Positions 1-8,096 of a DNA stretch of 64,000 bases are shown one piece after another. The first letter of the stretch is position 1, and the number at the start of each line of letters is the position of its first letter. A program made the position numbers and the translations under genes. The notes under the pieces were generated by a model, which was not told the DNA's origin, did not search any database, and worked only from the letters and a program-made list of their open reading frames with translations. Origin of the DNA: Steroidobacter gossypii (GTDB taxonomy: Bacteria > Pseudomonadota > Gammaproteobacteria > Steroidobacterales > Steroidobacteraceae); the NCBI RefSeq assembly GCF_016801985.1, contig NZ_JAEVLS010000002.1, positions 372,001 to 436,000 of the forward strand, read 5' to 3'.

Positions 1-455
1 TGCCGCTCGTTGGCCCGCCGCCTGGAGCGACGGCTAGGCAGGCAAGCAGCACGGTCGATGCAGGAGGGCGGCTGGGTACGCTGAAAGTACTGATCGCCGA
101 TGACAATGTCGACAGCGCGCAAAGTTGGTCTGCGATGTTACAGCTCGAAGGTTTCGATACCCGTGCAGTCCATACCGGCTCGGACGCCGTGAAGGTTGGC
201 GCTGAATTCCAGCCCGATGTTGCCTTGCTGGACATCGGCATGCCCGAGCTCAACGGCTATGAAGTCGCACGACAAATGAGAGCGACACCCTCGGGCGCGC
301 GCAGGCTGTTGATTGCAGTCACCGGCTGGGGACAGACGCACGATAAGCAAGCCGCGCTCGAAGCGGGGTTCGATGCGCATCTCACCAAGCCAGTCCAGCT
401 GCAACAGATCGTCAGGCTGATCAGTGAGCATGCGAGCGCGGCGAAGCGCGATTGA
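1..455 (+). CDS. Response-regulator receiver domain, C-terminal part of a hybrid sensor kinase (5' truncated)
   Basis: The reading frame is open from the left edge, so the gene starts outside the window. After a Gly/Pro/Ala-rich linker (to about base 80) comes a complete CheY-like receiver: LKVLIADDN with its acidic pair, the phosphoacceptor Asp in ALLDIGMPELNGYE, a Thr in AVTGWG, and the Lys in LTKPVQ. The protein ends directly after the receiver, as in hybrid histidine kinases where the REC domain follows the ATPase domain. It would receive phosphate from an upstream kinase core or take part in a phosphorelay. The kinase part is not visible, so hybrid kinase is inferred from the linker and the lack of a start near the domain. 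A stand-alone receiver with a long N-terminal tail is the alternative. Confidence 0.85.
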   Translation, partial: PLVGPPPGATARQASSTVDAGGRLGTLKVLIADDNVDSAQSWSAMLQLEGFDTRAVHTGSDAVKVGAEFQPDVALLDIGMPELNGYEVARQMRATPSGARRLLIAVTGWGQTHDKQAALEAGFDAHLTKPVQLQQIVRLISEHASAAKRD

Positions 456-764
456 TGGCTGTCTCGTGTACACAGTGCTGGTGACAATCCAGGGCCGGCC
501 GGATTCTCACAAAATCATTGTCTCTGTGCAGCCGTGAACGACGCTGATGCTCGCATCGTGGAACGAGCTGGCCGCCCTGCAAAGGGTAATTGACGAAAGC
601 ACCAGTAAAGAATATTAATGGCCCATTGCCGGTCGAGTGCTTTTCCGGCGCAGGCGCGTAGCACGGCTCCAAAGTCCCACTAGAGGTCGTGCGCGTGCAC
701 GGCTGGAGCGGATCTCTGCACCTGCTCGGTTGCAGAGATCCTTTTCTCCGATCAGGGGGGACCT
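456..764. other. Intergenic region between the receiver gene and the esterase
   Basis: About 300 bases without a credible gene on either strand. The only structure I see is the strong hairpin near its right end (710-741), listed separately. A short A/T-rich stretch around 605-620 could belong to a promoter but has no clear -35/-10 pair. Confidence 0.5.
710..745 (+). terminator. Perfect 11-bp hairpin followed by TTTT
   Basis: GGATCTCTGCA at 710-720 pairs perfectly with TGCAGAGATCC at 731-741 across a 10-base loop, followed by four T. This looks like an intrinsic terminator read rightward. It lies only 20 bases before the esterase start codon, so it could end the transcript of the upstream kinase gene or act in the esterase leader. 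The T-tract is short, so terminator strength is uncertain. Confidence 0.5.
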
Positions 765-2198
765 ATGATGCGAATGTGGATGACCGCCGTGGTAATCGCG
801 GCGACGACCTCGGCGCCGATACTCGCGCAATCGCAGGCAACGCAGGAAGGTGCGCCGGCGCCCGTCATCGTGAAGATCGACTCTGGCGTTCTCAGGGGTG
901 AAAGCCGTGATGGCGTCAATGTGTTCAGAGGCGTGCCGTACGCGAAGCCTCCGATCGGAGTTTTGCGTTGGAAGCAGCCACAACAGCCCGACAGTTGGCC
1001 CGGTGAGCGCGCGGCGATTGCGCATGAACCGCCATGTCCTCAGCCCGTGAACATCGACGGCAAGTCCGCCAACGCGGGCGGTGTCGTCGGGCCACAGTCC
1101 GAGGATTGTCTATATCTGAGCATCTATGCGCCAGCAAAGGCGAACCGCGCGCCCGTGGTTCTGTGGCTCCATGGCGGCGGAGCATTCCTTGGCTCGGGTC
1201 AGCTTGGGTCCTATGACGGCACGTCCAATGCCAGGCGCGGCGTGATCACTGTCTCGATCAATTATCGGCTCGGTGCACTAGCGAACTTTTCTCATCCGGC
1301 GCTCAGTCGGACGGCCGGAGCTCAGGACGCGCTCGGCAATTTCGCTTTGACCGACGCCGTCGCGGCGCTCCAGTGGGTCAAGCACAACGTCACTGCGTTC
1401 GGCGGCGATCCCAACAACGTCACCATCGCCGGCCAGTCCGCAGGGGGTGCGATGGTCGTGAACCTGCTGTCGATTCCTTCTGCCAGGGGTTTGTATCACA
1501 AAGCGATAATCCAATCTGGCGCGTTGCTTCGGCCGGGGCAAAGCATGGCCGATGCGGAAAGTCGGGGCGTGGAAGCTGTGAAAGCGCTCGGCTTGCCCGC
1601 CGATGTCACCGTAGAACAACTGCGCGCCGTGTCGGCGCAAACGTTTGTTTCGTCCGAGGCGACGCGCAGAGGCGTGGCAACCCCGATCGACCACCGATTC
1701 CGAACGACTACGACCGGCGAGGCGCTCAACGCAGGGACCGAAATCGATGTGCCGGTCATGGTGGGATCGAACAGCGGGGAAGCCGGATTCGATGCTGCGC
1801 GCGCTCTTGCGCGTCTCACCGGCGATACAGGCGCGAGCGCATGGCTTTATCATTTTGCTTACGTGCCCGGGTTCCGGCGCGATGAGTGGCAACAAGGCGC
1901 CATCCATTCCGCAGAGCTCATGTTCACATTCGACTCGATCGATACATCCAGTTGGGCCGCGAGCGCCTCGGGCAAAGCTGATGCCGCGGATCGCGCGGTC
2001 GCAGAACGGGTGCAGTCGTGCTGGATCGCCTTCTACAAGATGGACCCCAAGGCCAAGGCCCTGCGCTGCGCCGGCGATGTGACGTGGCCGGCTCATACCG
2101 AGGCGACGGATGCGACGCTGCAATTCAAGGAAACGGCGCGGATCGTGAAGTCGAAGACGATTCCCGACGGACCGTCGACGGCGAACGCCCGTAGCTGA
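765..2198 (+). CDS. Secreted type-B carboxylesterase (para-nitrobenzyl esterase family)
   Basis: 477 residues with a Sec signal peptide ending near AILAQSQA. It belongs to the alpha/beta-hydrolase fold carboxylesterases that cleave carboxylic esters. Visible motifs are EDCLYLSIYAP (about 113-123), the oxyanion-hole HGGGAF (136-141), the nucleophile elbow GQSAGG (Ser225), a candidate acid Glu339 in GSNSGE, and a candidate His381 in GAIHSAEL. Only about 42 residues separate Glu339 and His381, whereas family members such as B. subtilis PnbA have about 90, so a helical segment seems missing. The start codon follows a G-rich ribosome site (AGGGGGG); a second in-frame ATG follows directly. The natural substrate cannot be told from the sequence. 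Confidence 0.88.
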   Translation: MMRMWMTAVVIAATTSAPILAQSQATQEGAPAPVIVKIDSGVLRGESRDGVNVFRGVPYAKPPIGVLRWKQPQQPDSWPGERAAIAHEPPCPQPVNIDGKSANAGGVVGPQSEDCLYLSIYAPAKANRAPVVLWLHGGGAFLGSGQLGSYDGTSNARRGVITVSINYRLGALANFSHPALSRTAGAQDALGNFALTDAVAALQWVKHNVTAFGGDPNNVTIAGQSAGGAMVVNLLSIPSARGLYHKAIIQSGALLRPGQSMADAESRGVEAVKALGLPADVTVEQLRAVSAQTFVSSEATRRGVATPIDHRFRTTTTGEALNAGTEIDVPVMVGSNSGEAGFDAARALARLTGDTGASAWLYHFAYVPGFRRDEWQQGAIHSAELMFTFDSIDTSSWAASASGKADAADRAVAERVQSCWIAFYKMDPKAKALRCAGDVTWPAHTEATDATLQFKETARIVKSKTIPDGPSTANARS

Positions 2199-2248
2199 TG
2201 TGCGATTTACAGCCCCTCGGCCCCCCGGGGCGGGCGCCACGCTGTAGA

Positions 2249-2260
2249 AGTTGAACAACT
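2249..2260. promoter_or_regulatory. 12-bp palindrome upstream of the TetR gene
   Basis: AGTTG-AA-CAACT is a perfect dyad 29 bases before the start codon of the following TetR gene, close to an A/T-rich TATAAG. TetR proteins commonly repress their own gene through such dyads. The role as an operator is inferred. Confidence 0.35.
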
Positions 2261-2288
2261 CAGCATGCGCGGGCTATAAGGGCTGCGC

Positions 2289-2939
2289 ATGAAAACGCGC
2301 TCGCCCACGACAACCGAGAAAAAGGCCGAAACCACCAAGGCCAAGCGCCTCGCTCCTGAAGTGCGGCGCGCCCAGATGCTCGATGCGGCAGCGAAAATGA
2401 TCGTGGAACAGGGCTATCTGCCGCTGCCGGTCGAGGAACTCGCGCGCCAGGTGGGCGCAAGCAAGGGACTGATCTACGCTTACTTCCCGTCGCAGTACGA
2501 CCTGTTCAACGCGTTGCTGGAGCGCGAGATTCACAGCCTGTCGCTCGGTGGCCTGGACACGGCCTCCCAGGTACAAGATCTCGAACAAGCCGCCGTCTTG
2601 TGCGCAATGCTCTATTTCGAGCACGTGGCGCGCAGCGGTCCGTTGTTGAACATTCTGATGACGGACCTTTATATGGCGGGGCACTTGAGTCCGCAGGTGC
2701 GTCGCTCCTGCGAGCAGATTGCGGAGCGCCTGACGCGCCTTGCCGCCAGCCAGCTACCGTGCAGCCGGGAAGAGATCCATGCGGCGATCGAGATGATGAC
2801 CGCCATTCCAGATGAGGCCGGCCGGCTGGTATTCCATCGCGAGCTCGATCAAACCACCGCGCGTCAGATCTGTCACAGCCTCATTCTGAGTTGCTTGAAG
2901 GCGCTCAGGGCGCCCGAGAAGGTGAAGATTCCCGACTGA
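2289..2939 (+). CDS. TetR/AcrR family transcriptional regulator
   Basis: 216 residues. The N-terminal DNA-binding region runs from about residue 25 to 75, with the helix-turn-helix at VEELARQVGASKGLIYAYF (about 50-68), typical of TetR. The remaining helices form the ligand and dimerisation domain and give no ligand clue. A Lys/Glu-rich tail precedes the domain. It lies 90 bases after the esterase in the same direction, so it may regulate that gene. Its last 35 bases overlap the 3' end of the convergent TetR gene, which is unusual packing and implies antisense overlap of the two transcripts. Confidence 0.9.
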   Translation: MKTRSPTTTEKKAETTKAKRLAPEVRRAQMLDAAAKMIVEQGYLPLPVEELARQVGASKGLIYAYFPSQYDLFNALLEREIHSLSLGGLDTASQVQDLEQAAVLCAMLYFEHVARSGPLLNILMTDLYMAGHLSPQVRRSCEQIAERLTRLAASQLPCSREEIHAAIEMMTAIPDEAGRLVFHRELDQTTARQICHSLILSCLKALRAPEKVKIPD

Positions 2940-3792
2940 CCAGGTCGCGAGAACCTTGCAGCATCATGCTCAGGCAGAGCCGCTCCGCGGATTCCACCGG
3001 GATGCGGCCGTCGGCGACGATCTTGCCAGCACGCAGGCACAAGGTCGTCAGCACGACAGTCGTGCCGAGGGCGAGTGGCTTGGGAATGCCGTAAAGCGAG
3101 ACGAGTTCCTCCGCATGTGCATGGAAGCTATCGTCCTGTTCCTTGCGCCGCTCGCTGCGTAGCAAGGCGCGCACCTCGGGATTGCTGATCAGCGTTTGCA
3201 ATAACGCTCCCCGTCGGCCGATGTGGCGCAGATATGTCCTGGTCATGCGGGTGATCCGCTCATAGTGATCGTTGGAGCGCTGCTCATCGGCTTGCCGCGC
3301 TTCGCGGATCCGCTTGAACTCGCGCCGCGCAAGCTCCACGAACAACTGCTCTCGACTACCAAAATAGTTGTACGCAAGCGTCTCGCTGATTCCGGCCACG
3401 GCGGCGATGCGCTTCATCGTCGCCGCATGCACGCCCCCCTCAGTGACGAGTTGCTGGGCGATCTCGATCAGTTGCTCGCGCCGAGCTTGCGGATCCAGGC
3501 GGGTGCGTACCCGACGCGACGCGGCCCGTTCGCCAGGAATAATGATATGGGTGGCTTTGATATCCGGGGCGAGGGGCAACGGCGGCTTGGTGACGCTTTT
3601 GCGCGCGGCTGCCTTCGCCCAGTAACCCCGCGGCGGATAGGGCACCAGCAGGCGATTGCAAATCTTCGTCAAGGCATTGCCGCTCAAGCCGAACTCGTCG
3701 GCCACCGCGCTGATCGGCTTCGACCAGACGCGCCGGTACAGCTCCTTGCGAGTCAGAGTGATCGGCGCTTTGCGGCTCATCGTGCGATTCAT
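2905..3792 (-). CDS. TetR-family regulator with an additional N-terminal helix-turn-helix domain
   Basis: 295 residues, longer than the usual ~200 of TetR proteins. Residues ~12-60 carry LTRKELYRRVWSKPISAVAD and PYPPRGYWAK, a small domain I recognise from uncharacterised bacterial proteins, with its own helix-turn-helix (FGLSGNALTKICNRL). A linker (~61-100) leads to a normal TetR domain with the motif MKRIAAVAGISETLAYNYF, then a ligand-binding half. Two DNA-binding modules in one chain suggest bipartite operator recognition. The start at 3792 is supported by the complete first domain; an in-frame ATG at 3780 is equally possible. No ligand can be assigned. Confidence 0.85.
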   Translation of the reverse strand: MNRTMSRKAPITLTRKELYRRVWSKPISAVADEFGLSGNALTKICNRLLVPYPPRGYWAKAAARKSVTKPPLPLAPDIKATHIIIPGERAASRRVRTRLDPQARREQLIEIAQQLVTEGGVHAATMKRIAAVAGISETLAYNYFGSREQLFVELARREFKRIREARQADEQRSNDHYERITRMTRTYLRHIGRRGALLQTLISNPEVRALLRSERRKEQDDSFHAHAEELVSLYGIPKPLALGTTVVLTTLCLRAGKIVADGRIPVESAERLCLSMMLQGSRDLVSRESSPSRAP

Positions 3793-3907
3793 CGGGCGGA
3801 GGTGTGGAATGCAGCGACCCTAGCGGTCCGGGCTGCCACAGTCAAATCACGCGTCGACTGCAGTACGGTTCGAGTGCGTGCACCCGGAGCGAGGCCGCGC
3901 CGGAGAG

Positions 3908-3936
3908 TTGACTATCTAACCATTAATGATTCAAAT
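3908..3936 (+). promoter_or_regulatory. Candidate sigma-70 promoter for the HiPIP/cytochrome c' genes
   Basis: TTGACT at 3908-3913 and TCAAAT at 3931-3936 are separated by exactly 17 bases in a locally A/T-rich stretch, 41 bases before the HiPIP start codon. The -35 box matches 5 of 6 consensus bases and the -10 box 4 of 6. Confidence 0.45.
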
Positions 3937-3977
3937 GCCCGCCGTCGGTTGCCACAATCACATCGGGCGGGGGACTC

Positions 3978-4274
3978 ATGGCCAGTTGCGATCGTCGCAG
4001 ATTCATCACTTACGGATTGCGTGCTTCGGCGCTCATCCTTGCAAGCGCATCGGCGCGCGCGGCGTGCGTCGACCCAGACGAAATGAGTGGCAGCGTGCAA
4101 AGCATGCGCGAGTCTCTCGAATACACCGACAGCGCGCCGGACGCCAGTCAGGCCTGCAGAGACTGTGCTTATTTCAAACCCGTCAAAACCGGCGACAGCT
4201 GCGCTCCTTGCGAGGTTCTCACCAGTCCGGTGAGCGCGTCGGGTCATTGCGTGTCCTGGACCAAGCGCAGCTGA
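3978..4274 (+). CDS. High-potential iron-sulfur protein (HiPIP), Tat-exported
   Basis: 98 residues. A twin-arginine leader (DRRRFI then a hydrophobic stretch to about residue 28) predicts folded export to the periplasm. The mature part has Cys60-x2-Cys63, Cys78 and Cys91; the spacings 3, 15 and 13 fit the four ligands of the [4Fe-4S] cluster in HiPIPs. SGHCVSW matches the usual ending of the fold. Cys75 is an extra cysteine. HiPIPs are soluble one-electron carriers between the bc1 complex and periplasmic or terminal acceptors. A GGCGGGGGA ribosome site precedes the ATG. It is followed after 50 bases by a cytochrome c' gene, so both may serve one periplasmic electron route. Confidence 0.88.
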   Translation: MASCDRRRFITYGLRASALILASASARAACVDPDEMSGSVQSMRESLEYTDSAPDASQACRDCAYFKPVKTGDSCAPCEVLTSPVSASGHCVSWTKRS

Positions 4275-4324
4275 AGCTGCTTCGATCTCACCTGTTCGGT
4301 CACCGCTCGGCTCAACAAACAAAC

Positions 4325-4798
4325 ATGAATTCCAAGCTCAGCCTCAGCATCCTCCTGGCTATCGGTATCTGCTCCGGCGCCGGTGGTCTTCTCGCCGACG
4401 AAGAGTTCGATCCGCAACCGGTGATCGAAGGTCGGCAATCAGCGTTGCGCGACATCGGCGCGGCCTTCAAAGGAATCACCGATGAACTGAAAAAGACCGC
4501 GCCCTCGTTGCCGACGATTCGTCAGTATGCGCGGCAGATAGACGATCTGACCAGGCAGCAAAGATTCTGGTTTCCGGCCGGCACCGGACCAGAGTCGGAG
4601 ATCGAAACGGCGGCCAAGCCGGAAATCTGGCAACAGCCCGCGCAGTTCCAGGCCGCGCAGACAGCCTTCGCCGAACAAGCAGGAAAACTTGCGAAGGTCG
4701 CTGCGGGAGATGATATCGGGGCGATCAAAGCGCAGTGGCGAGCGCTCGGACAAACCTGCAAGAAATGTCACGAGTCGTTCCGCGCCGAGGACGATTGA
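4325..4798 (+). CDS. Cytochrome c' (class II c-type cytochrome)
   Basis: 157 residues with a signal peptide (cleavage after GLLA near residue 24). The heme-attachment motif CKKCH lies at residues 145-149, right at the C-terminus, and the rest reads as helices of a four-helix bundle; both are hallmarks of class II cytochromes c. The axial His is His149. These periplasmic hemoproteins bind NO or CO or carry electrons. The start is the ATG at 4325, directly before the signal peptide; the frame is open further upstream but overlaps the HiPIP gene without protein-like sequence. It is probably co-transcribed with the HiPIP gene. Confidence 0.87.
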   Translation: MNSKLSLSILLAIGICSGAGGLLADEEFDPQPVIEGRQSALRDIGAAFKGITDELKKTAPSLPTIRQYARQIDDLTRQQRFWFPAGTGPESEIETAAKPEIWQQPAQFQAAQTAFAEQAGKLAKVAAGDDIGAIKAQWRALGQTCKKCHESFRAEDD

Positions 4799-5048
4799 TC
4801 GTAGCGCGCGCGTCTTGGCTGTCCTGTTCTGCCAGGAGGATCAGCGCATACCGAGAATGCACGCAGATCTGGGTTTTGCGTCGCAGGAAAGGAAATCTGT
4901 CGAACCAAAAAGACCGGACCGACCCTGGTTACGTCAAGAATGTTTTTCGGAGCCGTAACGGTAATTGACGGTCGCTCCAGTAATGTACTACGGTCGGTCT
5001 GTGCGATGCGGCGCTCGATCAGTGGCGCCGCCGCCGGGGGGACGGACA

Positions 5049-6725
5049 TTGGTCAAGAAGACGGTTTCAGTGTTTGCGCTGCTCGGAGCAAACATTCTCG
5101 GCGGCTTCGCCATTCAGGCCGCGCCAGTGCAGGGCGCTGCGCAGGCGCCAGCCATGACGGTGGGTGTACGCCGGATCACCGAGACGCAATACCGACATAC
5201 CATCGCCGACGTATTCGGCCCGGCGATCAAAGTCGAGGCCCGTTTCGAGCCCGAGCGCCGCGAAGAAGGGCTGCTTGCCCTGGGCAGCGCAATGCTGTCG
5301 CTCACCTCGTCGGGCTTCGAACAGTACTTCGCGCTCGCAAGATCGATCTCCGAGCAGGTGCTGAGCGAGCAGGGGCGCGAGACTGCCGTTGCCTGCCAGC
5401 CCACAGATGCCGCTAAACCCGACGCTGAATGCGCTCGCCAGTTTGTAGCGCGCTATGGTGAGTTGCTGTTTCGTCGCCCGCTGACGCCCGCGGAGATTCA
5501 AAGCCGCTTGAACATCTCGGCGCGCGGAGCGAAGCAGACTGGAGATTTCTACGCCGGCCTCGAGCTGGCATTGACGAGCCTGTTGGTCGCACCGGAGTTC
5601 CTTTTCAGGATCGAGTCGGCCGAGCCCGACCCTGCAGCCCCCCACCAGTACCGGCTCGATGCATTCTCCAAGGCGACGCGCCTGTCCTTCCTGCTGTGGG
5701 ACACCACGCCGGACGCCGAGCTGCTGTCCGCCGCCCGCAGCGGTGCGCTCCATTCGCAGGATGAGCTCGAGCGACAGGTCGACCGCATGCTAGCTGCGCC
5801 GAAGTTTAATGACGGCGCCCGGGCCTTTTTCGCCGACATGTTCCAATTGGATGGCTTCGGCAATCTGGTCAAGGATCCGAGCATTTATCCGAAGTTCGAT
5901 CAGTCCGTGGCGGAGGCCGCTCGCGAGCAGATGCTGTTGCGTACGATCGATCTGCTGGTGCGCAGGCAAGGCGACTACCGTGACCTCTTCACTGCACGCG
6001 ACGCCTTCCTGAACCGCTCGCTCGCTGCCGTTTATCAGGTTCCTTACGCGTCCAGGGCGCAGTGGATGACGTATGTGTTCCCGCAAGATTCGGAGCGCTC
6101 CGGGATTCTGACGGACATCGGCTTTCTGGCGCTGCATGCCCATCCGGGCACCTCGTCGCCGACCAGGCGCGGCATCAAGGTGCTGGAAATTTTCATGTGC
6201 CAGGCGACGCCGCAGCCACCGGCGAACGTGGATTTCTCGACCGTGCAAGACAGCACCAAGGGCACCGTGCGCGGACGCCTGCTCGACCATATGGAAAACG
6301 AAGGCTGCTCGGGGTGCCATCGCCGCACCGATCCGCTCGGACTTGCGCTGGAGCATTTCGACGGCCTCGGACAGCTGCGTACGATGGAGAACGGCGTGCC
6401 CATCGATGTGACGGCGCAGCTCAAGAACATAACCATCGAGGGAGCTCGCGGCGTCGGGGAATATTTGCGCAACGAGCCGAAGGTGCCGGCATGTCTGGTC
6501 CGCAATGTGTATTCGTATGGCGTAGGCGAGAAGACCTACGGCCGCGACAAGGCGTACCTGGCAGAGCAGACCAAGGCCTTCATCGCGAGCGGCTATCGCT
6601 TTCCCGCGCTGGTCCGGCAGGTCGCCTCGAGCCCCGAATTTTTCAAAGTGATCGCACCGAAGTCGAAACCCAAGGCGCCCGTTGCCGAGGCAACGGTCAC
6701 GCAGCTGCAATCCACGGTGGAGTAG
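5049..6725 (+). CDS. DUF1592/DUF1588/DUF1585-family secreted protein
   Basis: About 558 residues, starting from a TTG at 5049 that is preceded by a run of G (ribosome site) and followed by a signal peptide (VKKTVSVFALLGANILGGFA). An upstream in-frame ATG at 4965 would bury the signal peptide, so I prefer the TTG. Domain order matches the planctomycete/myxobacterial family DUF1587 (RITETQYRHTIADVFG), DUF1595 (FVARYGELLFRRPLTPAE), DUF1592 (RLSFLLWDTTPDAELL), DUF1588 (RSGILTDIGFLALHA with PTRRGIKVLE) and DUF1585 at the end. One CSGCH motif (around base 6310) could attach heme. These proteins occur next to DUF1552 genes, as here (the next ATG follows after 4 bases). The biochemical role is unknown; a periplasmic redox function is inferred from the CxxCH. 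Confidence 0.87.
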   Translation: MVKKTVSVFALLGANILGGFAIQAAPVQGAAQAPAMTVGVRRITETQYRHTIADVFGPAIKVEARFEPERREEGLLALGSAMLSLTSSGFEQYFALARSISEQVLSEQGRETAVACQPTDAAKPDAECARQFVARYGELLFRRPLTPAEIQSRLNISARGAKQTGDFYAGLELALTSLLVAPEFLFRIESAEPDPAAPHQYRLDAFSKATRLSFLLWDTTPDAELLSAARSGALHSQDELERQVDRMLAAPKFNDGARAFFADMFQLDGFGNLVKDPSIYPKFDQSVAEAAREQMLLRTIDLLVRRQGDYRDLFTARDAFLNRSLAAVYQVPYASRAQWMTYVFPQDSERSGILTDIGFLALHAHPGTSSPTRRGIKVLEIFMCQATPQPPANVDFSTVQDSTKGTVRGRLLDHMENEGCSGCHRRTDPLGLALEHFDGLGQLRTMENGVPIDVTAQLKNITIEGARGVGEYLRNEPKVPACLVRNVYSYGVGEKTYGRDKAYLAEQTKAFIASGYRFPALVRQVASSPEFFKVIAPKSKPKAPVAEATVTQLQSTVE

Positions 6726-6729
6726 TTCG

Positions 6730-8085
6730 ATGAAACTGCGTTTCGATCGTCGCTCGGTTCTCAAGGGCATGCTCGGCGGCTCGGCAGTCTATGTCGGTCT
6801 GCCGGTGCTGGATGCATTTCTCAACAGCAACGGCACGGCGTTCGCAGGCGGTGCGCCGCTGCCGGTCAGGTTCGGCACATACTTCTGGGGATTGGGCCTG
6901 ACCGATACGCCGACCGGCGGTACCCGCTGGGTGCCGACGAAAGTGGGACCGGGGTACGAGCTCATGCCCGAGCTCGAGGCGCTCCAGGCGGTCAAAGACA
7001 AAGTCTCCGTCTTCTCCGGATTCCGGGTCATCGGCGACGGGCGCGCCAACCTCGTTCATTGGACCGGGCATGCTGCGATCCTGTCCGGGGTCGCACCCGC
7101 GACGGCGACCAGGTTCGACGCCGCGTCCTTCGACACTAAGGTCGCCGATGCGATCGGCACGTCCACTCGCTTCAAGTCCATCGACATCGACGCTTCGGTG
7201 TCGCGCCAGCCGGTGAGTTACTCGACACGCACCGGCTCGACATTCGCATCTCCCGATGCGACGCCGCTTGCGCTGTACACACGTTTGTTCGGTCCGGACT
7301 TCCAGGATCCGAACAGCGATGACTGGAAGCCGAACCCCTCGATCATGTTGCGCCAGAGCGTCCTGTCTGCCGTGACCGAGCAGCGTCGGGCATTGATGAT
7401 GGGGCTCGGCAAGGAAGATCAGATGAAGATGGATCAGTATTTCAGCTCGGTCCGCGACCTGGAGAATCAGCTCGCGGTTCAGCTGCAGAAGCCGGAGAAG
7501 CGCGAAGCGTGCGTGCTGCCGCAAGCGCCGCAGGACCCGACGCGTGTCTCATCGGTCGACATCGTCAATTCAAATACGAAAGTCATGGCGAAGCTGCTGG
7601 CGATGGGCCTGGCCTGCAATCAATCCCGCGTGTTCACTTTCGTGCATACCTCCGGCGCCTCGGAAACCTATCTGCCCGGCCAGAGCAAGATCTATCACCA
7701 GATCACTCACGACGAGCCGACCGATGCGCAACTTGGCTACCAGCCGGAAACCAGCAAGCTCGCCAGCGAGGTCATGAAGGGGCTTGGCGTGTTTCTGGGG
7801 GAGCTGGACGCGATCAAGGAAGGCGAGGGCACGCTGCTGGACAACTCCATCGTGCTGGCGTTCAGCGATACGGGATACGCGAAGATCCATGCGATCGAAA
7901 ACATTCCGATGTTCCTCGCCGGCCGGGCCGGTGGACGGCACAAGGCCGGACAGCACATCGCCGGCAAGGGCGATTCGGTGACCCGCGTATCGCTCACGGC
8001 AATGCAGCTTGCCGGGGCGCCGGTCGGCGAGTTCGGCGTCGGGTCGATGAAGACCTCCAACCCGATTGGCGAAGTGATCGCGTGA
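6730..8085 (+). CDS. DUF1552 family protein, Tat-exported
   Basis: 451 residues starting at ATG 6730, four bases after the previous stop. The N-terminus (FDRRSVLKGMLGG then a hydrophobic run) is a twin-arginine signal, so the protein folds in the cytoplasm before export. The body matches DUF1552: FGTYFWGLGL, SVFSGF, HAAILSGVAP, RNLENQL-like helices (VRDLENQLAVQ) and FAFSDTGYAKIHAIENIPMF-like text near the end. The family resembles sulfatase/phosphatase-fold proteins in part and is nearly always found with DUF1592 partners, but no activity is established. Tight spacing on both sides indicates an operon. Confidence 0.88.
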   Translation: MKLRFDRRSVLKGMLGGSAVYVGLPVLDAFLNSNGTAFAGGAPLPVRFGTYFWGLGLTDTPTGGTRWVPTKVGPGYELMPELEALQAVKDKVSVFSGFRVIGDGRANLVHWTGHAAILSGVAPATATRFDAASFDTKVADAIGTSTRFKSIDIDASVSRQPVSYSTRTGSTFASPDATPLALYTRLFGPDFQDPNSDDWKPNPSIMLRQSVLSAVTEQRRALMMGLGKEDQMKMDQYFSSVRDLENQLAVQLQKPEKREACVLPQAPQDPTRVSSVDIVNSNTKVMAKLLAMGLACNQSRVFTFVHTSGASETYLPGQSKIYHQITHDEPTDAQLGYQPETSKLASEVMKGLGVFLGELDAIKEGEGTLLDNSIVLAFSDTGYAKIHAIENIPMFLAGRAGGRHKAGQHIAGKGDSVTRVSLTAMQLAGAPVGEFGVGSMKTSNPIGEVIA

Positions 8086-8096
8086 GGGCGAGCACC

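Noticed and set aside
4965-5048. ATG start 28 codons upstream of the DUF1592-type protein
   Set aside because: It would place an Arg-rich stretch before the signal peptide; the TTG at 5049 with a G-rich ribosome site fits export better.
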